Assembly: GCA_015207195.1 (NCBI GenBank) | Contig: JADEXJ010000020.1 | Coordinates: 1-55,507, forward strand | DNA from: Pleurocapsales cyanobacterium LEGE 10410 | GTDB taxonomy: Bacteria; Cyanobacteriota; Cyanobacteriia; Cyanobacteriales; Xenococcaceae | Length of the DNA stretch: 55,507 nt | Reading direction: 5' to 3' | Part shown: positions 17,266 to 26,536 of the stretch, piece by piece | Layout of the letters: each line of letters starts with the position of its first letter | Numbering within the stretch: position 1 is the first letter of the stretch | Program-made: the position numbers and the translations under genes | The notes under the pieces: generated by a model | The model's database searches: none | What the model was told of the DNA's origin: nothing | The model's input: only the letters and a program-made list of their open reading frames with translations

Positions 17266-18087
17266 TTACATATAAGAACACCAATCACTCCAACCACCAG
17301 GATACAGCTTAGTATTCTCAAATCCTGCCATGCTAAGAGAAAACAAGTTGACGCAGGCTGTTACCCCAGAACCACAATAAACAATTATCTCTTCTGCCTG
17401 CCGATAATCGTCCCATAACTGTTGCTGAGTTGCTAAAGGTTGAAGATATCCCGATTCATCTGTCACCTGTTTCCAAGGAGAATTAGCTGCCCCCAGAATG
17501 CTTCCAGCCACGGGATCTATTGGTTCTCTTACACCAAGATAGCGATCGCGATCGCGGGAGTCAATTACAACTACCGAACTATCATCAGAAGCAGATCTCA
17601 CTGTATCAATGTCAACCAGCCAATCTGAATTTGGCTGAGGTGAAAAATTTCCCGTTTTATATTCTGGTATAGCGTTGCTTACAGGGTAATCATGCCCGAT
17701 CCAGTCATTCCAACCTCCATCGAGCAAAACTACAGCATCATGTCCTAAATAGCGTAACAGCCACCATAAACGCGCTGCAAAGGCAAAACGAGCATCATCA
17801 TAGGCAACAACCAGGGTTTCATTTTTGATAATTCCCATCTGGGCAAACTTTTGAGCCAGTACCTCGATCTCTGGCAAAGGGTGTCTTCCCCCATGAGTCT
17901 GTACCTGACTCGATAAATCTCGATCTAAATTAAGATAATATGCACCTGGAATATGACTTACACGATATTGCTCTTCTCCCCAATCTGGATTAGCCAACTG
18001 AAAGCGACAATCAACTATAACTACTTGGGGATTGTTTAATTGCTGCATCAACCATTGGCGATCGACAAGATATTCGGGTTTTTTCAT
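17266..18087 (-). CDS. Thiosulfate/3-mercaptopyruvate sulfurtransferase (two-domain rhodanese)
   Basis: 273 residues with two rhodanese domains. The first (about 5-135) has the CH2A-like RVSHIPGAYYLNLD. The second carries the active-site Cys238 in YCGSGVTAC. The GSGV loop fits either thiosulfate or mercaptopyruvate as sulfur donor, with cyanide or a thiol as acceptor. There is no signal peptide, so it is cytosolic. It is convergent with the CobL gene (41 bases between stops) and is transcribed alone. Confidence 0.93.
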   Translation of the reverse strand: MKKPEYLVDRQWLMQQLNNPQVVIVDCRFQLANPDWGEEQYRVSHIPGAYYLNLDRDLSSQVQTHGGRHPLPEIEVLAQKFAQMGIIKNETLVVAYDDARFAFAARLWWLLRYLGHDAVVLLDGGWNDWIGHDYPVSNAIPEYKTGNFSPQPNSDWLVDIDTVRSASDDSSVVVIDSRDRDRYLGVREPIDPVAGSILGAANSPWKQVTDESGYLQPLATQQQLWDDYRQAEEIIVYCGSGVTACVNLFSLSMAGFENTKLYPGGWSDWCSYM

Positions 18088-18235
18088 GGTTTATAGCGGT
18101 TTTCATTTGAATTACAGTATGATTTTTCGGTTTTAATTAGTCGTTAGTAGATAATTGATTGAATACTACCTCTGTCAATCAGATTTGGAGTAACAACCAA
18201 CTAATGTGTAGCGTCAATTCTATTTATTTCCCTGT

Positions 18236-18886
18236 TTATTTTCCTGCCTTCGCCACCACCGCAACGCCAACCACCTTAATCTTTGCCTGTTGCAATACCC
18301 TAGCTGATTCTTGAACCGTAGTGCCAGTCGTGTAAATATCATCAATTAACAAAACTGGATGCTTGGGTAGCTTATTACCAATCCGAAATGCCCCTTGAAT
18401 ATTTTTAGCTCTTTGTGTCAAATCTTTTAAATCGAACATTGCCTTAGTCTGTTTCATACGAATCAAGGCTTGAGACTGGAGAGTAGATCCAGTTACCCGA
18501 CAAAAACTTTTGGCGATTGTTTCAGCCTGATTAAAACCACGAGCTTTAAGCTTTTGACGATGCAAGGGAATGGGGACAACGGTGATCTTTGGCAAGGATT
18601 TAATTTGCTCGCTATTTACCCAAGCCTCACCTAGTAGTTTTCCTAACAGAGTACCTAACTCTGGCTGGTTATTATACTTCATCGTAGCGATCGCCCTTTT
18701 TAATTGTCCATCATATTTACCCCAGGCAAACACGGATAGCTCGCGGTATAGCTTCAGGCGATCGCTTTGGGACAATTGATGACTGGACAGTTTTTTCAAA
18801 CAGTATTTACAAACAGTTGTTGGGGTGGTGCGCTGACAACACGGGCAACGAGATTCTAAAAATACTGAGAGTAGTTGCTTTAACAT
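18236..18886 (-). CDS. ComF family phosphoribosyltransferase-like protein
   Basis: 216 residues. An N-terminal four-cysteine zinc site (CPCC at 14-17, then CKYC) precedes a PRTase domain with the PRPP-binding LLIDDIYTTGTT near 182-193 and KARGFNQAE. ComF proteins are linked to DNA uptake and natural transformation; the exact reaction is unknown. Natural competence is plausible in this organism but this gene alone does not show it. It stands by itself on the minus strand. Confidence 0.92.
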   Translation of the reverse strand: MLKQLLSVFLESRCPCCQRTTPTTVCKYCLKKLSSHQLSQSDRLKLYRELSVFAWGKYDGQLKRAIATMKYNNQPELGTLLGKLLGEAWVNSEQIKSLPKITVVPIPLHRQKLKARGFNQAETIAKSFCRVTGSTLQSQALIRMKQTKAMFDLKDLTQRAKNIQGAFRIGNKLPKHPVLLIDDIYTTGTTVQESARVLQQAKIKVVGVAVVAKAGK

Positions 18887-18995
18887 ACCCTCAGTTTGCC
18901 CAAAACCGTTTGATTATTTTTAGTTCGGAGTTAATCGTTAATCGTTAGTCCTTTTTCCCTGGTTGTTATTTACTATCAGAGCGAAGCGTTACTAG

Positions 18996-19601
18996 CTAAT
19001 TGTTATACTTCATCACCATCTCTAAGCGAGACAGCGCACTAGTCGCTGATTCTTGAATATAGGGATCGGCAGATTTATCATTACTGAGGTTAGTCAACAC
19101 CTCTACCGCACGGCGATCGCCCATCGAACCAAGAGCATTAAGAATTGCCACCTGTACTGCCAAGTTATCGGTGGTGTGGAGAGTTTCTACCAAAAGATCG
19201 AATACAGGAGAACCAATTTCACCTAAAGTCATAACCGCAGGTATATTAACCACAGGATTAGGATCGTCAAGTGCCTGCTTCAAACCTCGAATTCCCTCTT
19301 CAGGCATCGGTACATCTGGATAATTGACCGCAATCTGAGCTAATACTTTGGCACAGCTAGAGCGTACCGTAGGATTATCGCTATTGAGCAAGGAATCTAC
19401 TACAGGAGGGACGACATCTGCGCCAATTGCCCCCAAGGTTTTGACCGCTGCTCTTCTATAGGTTACATCCTCTTGATTGAGAATACTCATCAGACGAGGA
19501 ATAGTGTTTTCATCTTTAGCTTCAGCTATTTCCCAGATTGCCTTGCTACGTAAATTTGGATTGGGATGCTTGAGTTTTTCAAATAAAGCGTCGATGGTCA
19601 T
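18996..19601 (-). CDS. HEAT-repeat bilin lyase/chaperone CpeZ-like
   Basis: 201 residues of HEAT-like helical repeats (RRAAVKTLGAIGADVVPPVV, NPVVNIPAVMTLGEIG). The length and the sequence resemble CpeZ, the chaperone-like partner of lyase CpeY that helps attach phycoerythrobilin to the phycoerythrin beta subunit. It lies directly downstream of cpeBA on the same strand, separated by about 300 bases. This context supports a phycoerythrin role. It is too short to be CpeY or CpcE alone. NblB-like proteins are the main alternative. No CpeY is in the window. Confidence 0.8.
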   Translation of the reverse strand: MTIDALFEKLKHPNPNLRSKAIWEIAEAKDENTIPRLMSILNQEDVTYRRAAVKTLGAIGADVVPPVVDSLLNSDNPTVRSSCAKVLAQIAVNYPDVPMPEEGIRGLKQALDDPNPVVNIPAVMTLGEIGSPVFDLLVETLHTTDNLAVQVAILNALGSMGDRRAVEVLTNLSNDKSADPYIQESATSALSRLEMVMKYNN

Positions 19602-19621
19602 ATTTTTATAACTGCTATTTG

Positions 19622-19709
19622 AATTTAGGCGTTGCTAGTTCCAGGAACAACATATGAGCAAATTAATCGAAATGACTATAAATGACTATAATTGTGCAAC
19701 GCCCGAATT
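19622..19709. mobile_element. MITE-like 88-bp element with inverted ends
   Basis: AATTTAGGCGTTGC at 19622-19635 and GCAACGCCCGAATT at 19696-19709 form 14-bp terminal inverted repeats with 12 matches. GGCGTTGC ends are typical of several bacterial insertion sequences. The interior contains a direct repeat of AAATGACTAT and no coding capacity. No clear target-site duplication is seen. It could be a miniature non-autonomous element or a chance dyad. It sits between cpeA and cpeZ. Confidence 0.45.
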
Positions 19710-19900
19710 TAGATATTAATCACCAAATTTTTGTTTGGTCGAGAGCGACAAGGATTACATTGTTTTAAAAATCTTCAACAAACAAGAGCTTTAAGACTGA
19801 TACCAAAACCTACTAAAGTCAAGGCAACAGACCTAAAGCCCCAATCGTTCAAACAGAATTACTCTCTATTCGAGCCAAAATTAAACTGCTAACCAGCCTC

Positions 19901-20443
<543 letters not shown>

Positions 20444-20480
20444 TCAATGCCTATTAAGCATTGATTAGGTCAAAAGATGT

Positions 20481-21255
<775 letters not shown>

Positions 21256-22224
21256 TCAATTTTCTAATTCTGGAAGATTTTGAGCTTCTCGGCAATGTTG
21301 TCCCAACCAAGCTATACCGCTCAGTGAACGAAATGGAACGATAGATAAATTATTTTCTGGTATTTCAAAACGAACTCGAATATCAGAAATCCCAATTCCA
21401 AAAAGTTGCAGCAAAGGAGACAGATTTTCTGTTCCCACGTTGAGTTTGCAAAGACCTTGAAGCCATGCTGTTTGATTTTTCAATGGTTCTATTGCTTCTG
21501 CCTGTACTGCTCTTAAGGTAGCCTGTACTTCTGGTGATTCACGAGCAATTATGGCTTCGATGTCTTCTGGTTTGCTTCCCAACCCTGCGGATAATTCTAC
21601 GGTTTCATAAAACATGGGTAGTACAAAATGCTGCACCAAACCCACAATTCCCCGAACGACCGTAATAAATTCGCCAGCCTGTAGCTGAAGAGTTACATCT
21701 CCATCAGCACTGGATACTTTAACCAAACCCGCAGGACTATTGGTCAGGACACCAATCAGTGAGGAGCTGCTTTGAGGATCGTGTTGAACAAACAAGGCTG
21801 TTCCTTGAGAAACTATTTTCGCTTCAGGAGTATTGACCGTGCTTTGCCCCTGTTCGGGACGAATAATAATTAAAGCTGCACCGCTGGTCAATTCAAAACT
21901 GCGTTTTCCTTGAGGAAAGCGGAAAGTAGTCCCTGCACCAGTTCTAACTAAAGTACCTTCGTCAAACAAAATATCAGCCCGAGAATTAGCACCAGTACGG
22001 ACAGAATCTCTGGGTTCAATTACATCACCAAGCTCTGCCTTGTCCCAACCTGGCTGTTCTCCATAGTTTATATCTACCCGATTACGTATTTTATAGATTT
22101 CGGCTTGTTTAAGCGCGGTGCTAGCTGAGGCTGAGTTAGAAGCCAAACAAGCTATAAATATACTGGCAATCAACTTCTGACTCAATCTAAAAACGGATCT
22201 ATGACTATTAAAAAACTGCTGCAT
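21256..22224 (-). CDS. FecR-domain secreted protein
   Basis: 322 residues. A cleavable-looking signal peptide (hydrophobic stretch LIASIFIACLASNSASA, about 18-34) is followed by a FecR domain with GANSRADILFDEGTLVRTGAGT and GTALFVQHD. A helical C-terminal region (about 205-322) shows no known family. Unlike true iron-siderophore FecR there is no adjacent fecI sigma factor or TonB receptor. In cyanobacteria this domain occurs in envelope proteins of unknown role. Probably periplasmic. Confidence 0.85.
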   Translation of the reverse strand: MQQFFNSHRSVFRLSQKLIASIFIACLASNSASASTALKQAEIYKIRNRVDINYGEQPGWDKAELGDVIEPRDSVRTGANSRADILFDEGTLVRTGAGTTFRFPQGKRSFELTSGAALIIIRPEQGQSTVNTPEAKIVSQGTALFVQHDPQSSSSLIGVLTNSPAGLVKVSSADGDVTLQLQAGEFITVVRGIVGLVQHFVLPMFYETVELSAGLGSKPEDIEAIIARESPEVQATLRAVQAEAIEPLKNQTAWLQGLCKLNVGTENLSPLLQLFGIGISDIRVRFEIPENNLSIVPFRSLSGIAWLGQHCREAQNLPELEN

Positions 22225-22294
22225 AAATCAAAGCAGACCTATTGAAACAACGATAATTTAAACCAGGAACAAAACACCGCCCAGCTTAGGCTGG

Positions 22295-22666
22295 CTATTG
22301 AGCGAGGTTGGATATAGTTTGTGCCATTTCAAAATCTTTCTGGGTCAATCCTCCTGCATCATGGGACGTTAAAGAAACAGTAACTTTGTTGTAGGAAATA
22401 GCCAAATCTGGATGATGTCCTGCTTGTTCTGCTGGCTCTACTAATTTATCGACAAAATCGATCGCCTCGACAAAACCGTTAAACTCAAAGGTGCGGGTAA
22501 TGGTTTGCTCTTGTTGTTCCCACTGGGGAATGGTTTGAAGTTTTTGCTCGATTTCGCTCTGGCTGAGAAGCATAGTACTAGCTATGAGGGGATGAATTGA
22601 GAAGTTAACAGCGATCGCCGTAGATAACAGGAAAACACTGAATAACCGCTGGTTTAAAATTGACAT
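22295..22666 (-). CDS. 4a-hydroxytetrahydrobiopterin (pterin carbinolamine) dehydratase with signal-like N terminus
   Basis: 123 residues. The C-terminal roughly 90 residues are a clear PCD domain with HHP at 84-86 and SHDAGGLTQKDF. PCD recycles the pterin cofactor or acts as a coactivator-like protein. The odd part is the first 30 residues: NQRLFSVFLLSTAIAVNFSI looks like a signal peptide or membrane anchor. ATG 22666 is supported by TTGGAG four bases upstream, while the internal ATG (Met32) lacks a good ribosome site. It starts 17 bases after accD ends, so they are probably cotranscribed. A secreted PCD would be unusual. Confidence 0.88.
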   Translation of the reverse strand: MSILNQRLFSVFLLSTAIAVNFSIHPLIASTMLLSQSEIEQKLQTIPQWEQQEQTITRTFEFNGFVEAIDFVDKLVEPAEQAGHHPDLAISYNKVTVSLTSHDAGGLTQKDFEMAQTISNLAQ

Positions 22667-22683
22667 TACTCCAATATAGATAA

Positions 22684-23607
22684 TTAAACTATTTCACTGA
22701 CTTCTGAATAGCGGTGGTTGTTCTGCTCTGAAGATTTAAAAGAATGGAACGGCTGGTGCAGGCTAATGAGCTGTGCCAAAGTCTTTTTCAGTTGAGTGCG
22801 AGGCACAATCATATCTACAAAACCATGTTCTAAGAGATATTCCGAAGTTTGAAATCCATCTGGTAATTTTTCTCTTAAAGTTTGTTCAATTACCCGTCTT
22901 CCAGCAAAACCAATGGTAGCTTTGGGTTCGGCTATGATAATATCTCCTAGCATGGCAAAGCTGGCAGTAACGCCCCCCATAGTGGGATGAGCCAGTACAG
23001 GGATATAAAGTAGTTGCGCTAACTGATGACGCTGCAAAGCACCTGAAATTTTTGCCATCTGCATCAGACTAAACATACCTTCCTGCATTCTCGCACCACC
23101 AGAGGCACAGACAATAACTACCGCAAACTGTTTTTCAGTGGCGTGTTCGATCAGACGGCAGAGCTTTTCGCCAACTACAGAACCCATGCTGCCACCCATA
23201 AAGCGAAAATCCATCACTCCCAGGGCGACAGGCAAACCATCAATCAAGCCCGTTCCTGTTTTTACCGCATCACTCAAGCCAGTTTTTGCTTGATAATCTT
23301 GTAATCTTGCCTGATAATCTTTGCGATCGCGAAATTTTAGCGGATCGATCGGATAAATATTTTCATCCAAGGGTTGCCAGCTATCGGCATCAATTAATTG
23401 CTTAATCCTTTCATCACTATCAACCAAATTATGATGGTTACATTCGGGACAAACCAGTTGATTACTCTGTAAATCTTTGGTGTATGCCACAAAACCACAG
23501 GAACTGCATTTTGTCCATAATCCGTCGGCAATTTCCCTTTCCTGCTGCTTTTGCATTGAGGGTTCGGTTTTTCTTAAGTTGGCAAACCAATCGAATAAAG
23601 AAGACAT
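22684..23607 (-). CDS. accD: Acetyl-CoA carboxylase carboxyltransferase subunit beta
   Basis: 307 residues. An N-terminal zinc ribbon (Cys34, Cys37, Cys53, Cys56; CSSCGF and CPECNHH) precedes the crotonase-like carboxyltransferase domain with [18 protein letters not shown] and [12 protein letters not shown]. It pairs with AccA to transfer carboxyl to acetyl-CoA, giving malonyl-CoA, the committed step of fatty acid synthesis. Length is normal for cyanobacteria. It lies between a 68-residue gene and the PCD gene on the same strand. Confidence 0.97.
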   Translation of the reverse strand: MSSLFDWFANLRKTEPSMQKQQEREIADGLWTKCSSCGFVAYTKDLQSNQLVCPECNHHNLVDSDERIKQLIDADSWQPLDENIYPIDPLKFRDRKDYQARLQDYQAKTGLSDAVKTGTGLIDGLPVALGVMDFRFMGGSMGSVVGEKLCRLIEHATEKQFAVVIVCASGGARMQEGMFSLMQMAKISGALQRHQLAQLLYIPVLAHPTMGGVTASFAMLGDIIIAEPKATIGFAGRRVIEQTLREKLPDGFQTSEYLLEHGFVDMIVPRTQLKKTLAQLISLHQPFHSFKSSEQNNHRYSEVSEIV

Positions 23608-23646
23608 AATTTAATTTTTTTTATAGATAGAGCTTTTAGTTATTTT

Positions 23647-23853
23647 TTAGTAATCTTCGGGAGGACTCAACAGTAGCAAAGCAGTCCACCGATCTTTAGA
23701 TTTTACCTGTAGTGCTGCTTGAGTTCCATCTCCGCAGTAAATTCCCGCACCAATATTGAGAACACGACAAGGAATATCATAGGCAGTCAATATTTGCTGC
23801 ATTAATTCCGCCTCCCAACGAGCTTTAGTCGTCTTTAGTGTAATCCAAGACAC
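23647..23853 (-). CDS. Small DUF2007-like cyanobacterial protein
   Basis: 68 residues. The pattern WEAELMQQILTAYDIPCRVL then AALQVKSKDRWTALLLLS matches the small signal-transducing-type DUF2007 fold, which has an alpha-beta layout. It is 39 bases upstream of accD on the same strand, so possibly cotranscribed. No catalytic residues are apparent. The conserved position next to accD is suggested by memory of cyanobacterial genomes, not shown here. Function unknown. Confidence 0.7.
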   Translation of the reverse strand: MSWITLKTTKARWEAELMQQILTAYDIPCRVLNIGAGIYCGDGTQAALQVKSKDRWTALLLLSPPEDY

Positions 23854-24358
23854 CTGTTTGTACTATATTTTATTTTTAGCTAACGTGACTTTGTTTCCTT
23901 ACTTAGATTTACTTTGATCTAGAATCTACGATCTTACCTCGGTTATTGTAAAATTTTCTTAGTCAGTTTGGTTTGGTAGTCAAAACCGATTGAGTATTGA
24001 GTCAAAAATCGTAACTCTAAATAGCGTTCAAAAATAATATTCAAGAAAATATTTCCCACCAGTCTTAAAGCTGCCAGGAGTTAAATGCTGAAGCTGATGA
24101 TTAAAGGCTCAACCGTTGAAGACCTTGCCTCCAAGCGCGATCGCTTGGCAACAACTCTTGAGTCAAACCCAAAATCTAATCTAGTCAACCCTGCTGTATC
24201 AATCTCATTCAAGGTAGGCAGCTAGCCCATCACTCCCGCGCCTCAAATTAGTTATAGCAATAGAGATTAGAACTAAAAGATAAGGATTTAAGATCACTAT
24301 TGATTATAATCTGCCGTATTTGTCACAACCCAGATAATAAACCTAATGATGCTATTGA
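23854..24358. other. 505-bp intergenic region with one possible small gene
   Basis: The stretch separates the accD group from the TerD genes. Apart from the small ORF at 24085-24225 I see no coding signal. A HIP1 site lies within that ORF. The left part (23854-23990) is probably the promoter region of the minus-strand 68-residue gene. No tRNA, terminator or repeat is evident. Confidence 0.5.
24085..24225 (+). CDS. Possible 46-residue small protein
   Basis: ATG 24085 is preceded by CAGGAG with a four-base gap (TTAA), a convincing ribosome site. The frame encodes 46 residues beginning MLKLMIKGSTVEDLASKRDR and ending VSISFKVGS, then TAG. Composition is normal for a protein, with a helix and a short beta-prone end. 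It contains a HIP1 site. No family is recognised. It may be real and simply too short for standard gene finders. Confidence 0.35.
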   Translation: MLKLMIKGSTVEDLASKRDRLATTLESNPKSNLVNPAVSISFKVGS

Positions 24359-24949
24359 TTAAGTATAAATTTTAGCAATATCGGCTAAAGTTGCTACTTT
24401 GAATCCGTTGCCAACGGCAGCCAATTTCCAATCATCATTATGGCGATAGAGTTCGGCTAAGATCATCCCTGTCATGCCTTGATATTCCGATCCAGAAAGA
24501 TTATAGCGAGCAAGTTCTTTGTTGTTAGCGCGATTCACCAGACGCACAAAGGCATTGTCCACCATACTAAAATCTTGTCGTCGTCGATCGCACTTATAAA
24601 TATTGATCGCAAAGACTAAATAAGCAATGCTTGGAGGAATCAAAGGCAGGTCAATATTAATTACTTCATCGTCTCCTTCTCCCGCACCAGTCAGGTTGTC
24701 TCCCTGATGGGCGATCGCACTTGAGCTATGTCTCAAATTACCGAAATAAACTATGTCTTTGACATCGCTTAATTTTTTGTCTTTATTCAAACAGATTACC
24801 GAAGAATCGAGATCGAATTGTTTGTTGCCACCGAAAAATCCCCCCGACTTGGGAGCAACGTCCCATCCCAGACCACACATAATTTGCTTAAGACCTGGTT
24901 CTTCTTTAGTCAGAGAAATACGCTGTCCTTTTTTTAAATTAATTGCCAT
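24359..24949 (-). CDS. TerD-family protein (TerZ-like)
   Basis: 196 residues of the TerD fold, the most divergent of three tandem copies. It has LKKGQRISLTKEEPGL, an extra loop with SGGFFGGNKQFDLDSS, and the calcium-binding GDNLTGAGEGDDEVI. FGG-rich insertions are typical of TerZ-like members. TerD proteins bind calcium and are linked to tellurite and envelope stress; tellurite resistance itself cannot be inferred. It is last of the three in transcription order, 102 bases downstream of the second. Confidence 0.92.
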   Translation of the reverse strand: MAINLKKGQRISLTKEEPGLKQIMCGLGWDVAPKSGGFFGGNKQFDLDSSVICLNKDKKLSDVKDIVYFGNLRHSSSAIAHQGDNLTGAGEGDDEVINIDLPLIPPSIAYLVFAINIYKCDRRRQDFSMVDNAFVRLVNRANNKELARYNLSGSEYQGMTGMILAELYRHNDDWKLAAVGNGFKVATLADIAKIYT

Positions 24950-24973
24950 TGGTTTAGTATCTGTAAATTACTT

Positions 24974-25008
24974 TGTTAGTTGTTAGTTGTTAGTTGTTAG
25001 TTGTTAGT
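24974..25008. repeat. Heptamer repeat TGTTAGT x 5
   Basis: Five perfect tandem copies of TGTTAGT between two TerD genes. Immediately beyond, around 25019-25044, there are further ACTTCCT-type near-repeats. Copy number is likely to vary between strains. Confidence 0.9.
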
Positions 25009-25051
25009 TATCTAAACTCGCTACTTCCTACTTCCTACTTTCTACTCAACT

Positions 25052-25627
25052 TTATTGATAGCGGTCTAACAATGCTTGTAAACCCCCCTGATAACCCGCA
25101 CCCACGGCGTTTACTCGCCACTCTCCATCTTTACGATAGAGTTCTGCCAAAATTAGAGCAGTTTCAATCGAAAAATCTTCGGTAAGATCATAGCGAACAA
25201 CTTCTTTGCCATTTTTGGCATCTACCACTCGCACAAAAGCATTTTGTACCTGACCAAAATTTTGTTGGCGTTCTTGAGCTTCGTGAATAGTCACGGTGAT
25301 CACAATTTTGTTTACATCAGGAGGAACTTGCTTGAGATTGACCTTGATCAATTCGTCATCTCCTTCCCCCGCACCAGTTCGGTTGTCGCCCAAATGTTCT
25401 ACGGACTTGTTAGCATCAGGACTAGTAAGATTGTTGTAGAAAATAAAGTGTTCGTCAGATATTAATTTTTCATTGCTACCCAAAAGAAAAAGCGACGCAT
25501 CAATATCAAAATCTTGTCCCGTATCGGTAATGTTGGTATCCCAACCCAAGCCCACAAATGTTTCACTTAATCCTGGGGCTACTTTTTCTAAAGATATTCG
25601 TTGTCCTTTACTGAGATTAACTGCCAT
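25052..25627 (-). CDS. TerD-family protein
   Basis: 191 residues, middle of three. It shares LSKGQRISLEKVAPGL, DFDIDASLFLL, GDNRTGAGEGDDELI and a C-terminal GYQGGLQALLDRY with the upstream paralog. The conserved Asp/Glu cluster around GEGDDE is the calcium site. Cytosolic. Repeated TerD copies often act with TerC or related membrane proteins, none of which is in the window. 120 bases after the first copy. Confidence 0.95.
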   Translation of the reverse strand: MAVNLSKGQRISLEKVAPGLSETFVGLGWDTNITDTGQDFDIDASLFLLGSNEKLISDEHFIFYNNLTSPDANKSVEHLGDNRTGAGEGDDELIKVNLKQVPPDVNKIVITVTIHEAQERQQNFGQVQNAFVRVVDAKNGKEVVRYDLTEDFSIETALILAELYRKDGEWRVNAVGAGYQGGLQALLDRYQ

Positions 25628-25747
25628 AATCGCTCGGTTAATTATCTATCTAACTATTGAAATTTATTAGTAGTTGGTGACTAGTGGTTTAAGAAGACAA
25701 GAAAGAAGACAAAATTATTCATCCTTCATTTCTCATCCTATTGAAAC

Positions 25748-26326
25748 TTACTTTTGGTATCGCTCTACCAAAGCCTGCAAGCCACCTTCATAACCCGCAC
25801 CCACGGCATTCATCCGCCACTCTCCATCTTTGCGATAGAGTTCTGCCATAATCAGGGCAGTTTCTACCGAAAAATCTTCAGTTAGATCGTAGCGAACGAT
25901 CTCTTGTTCATCTTTACAGTTGACCACGCGCACAAAGGCATTGGTGACTTGACCAAAGTTTTGGTGTCGTTTATCTGCTTCATGAATGGTTACGACGAGC
26001 GCTGCTTTATCTACGTCTGGGGGAACGGTTTTTAAATTAACGTCAATAATTTCGTCGTCTCCTTCTCCTGCACCAGTTCGGTTGTCGCCTCGTTGCTGAA
26101 TAGATTGATTAGGATCGGGGCTTTTGGGGTTGTTGTAGAAAATAAAGTGTTTATCGGAAATCAACTTTTCGCTGCTGTCTAAAAGAAAAATTGACGCATC
26201 AATATCAAAATCTGCGCCAGTATCGGTAGCGTTAATATCCCAGCCCAAACCAATAAAGATTTGTTCTAGTCCTGGTGCTACTTTTTCTAGAGAAATTCTT
26301 TCTCCCTTGCTTAAATTAATTGGCAT
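25748..26326 (-). CDS. TerD-family protein
   Basis: 192 residues, first in the minus-strand set of three. It is closely similar to the middle copy (DIDASIFLLDSSEKLISD, GDNRTGAGEGDDEII, RYDLTEDFSVETALIMAELY). The high likeness points to recent tandem duplication of these two, with the third copy older. Ca2+-binding stress proteins of this family have poorly defined roles. AT-rich DNA upstream (26327-26500) should carry the promoter. Confidence 0.95.
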   Translation of the reverse strand: MPINLSKGERISLEKVAPGLEQIFIGLGWDINATDTGADFDIDASIFLLDSSEKLISDKHFIFYNNPKSPDPNQSIQQRGDNRTGAGEGDDEIIDVNLKTVPPDVDKAALVVTIHEADKRHQNFGQVTNAFVRVVNCKDEQEIVRYDLTEDFSVETALIMAELYRKDGEWRMNAVGAGYEGGLQALVERYQK

Positions 26327-26536
26327 AATTAATTCTGTCCTATTTTTTTACGCGATCGCAAATGTTACAAAAGTATCAACTCGACCGCTGTTGCTTCTTA
26401 GATTTTAAGCTAGTCGTTTTGTCTGTTGGGGAAATTTATAGCTGTAGATTTAAAATTGCGGTTTGCACTGCTTAACATTAAACACAAACTTTGTTAACAC
26501 TCTCTTATCTGCCCGAAAAGATTCCCTGATTCATAG

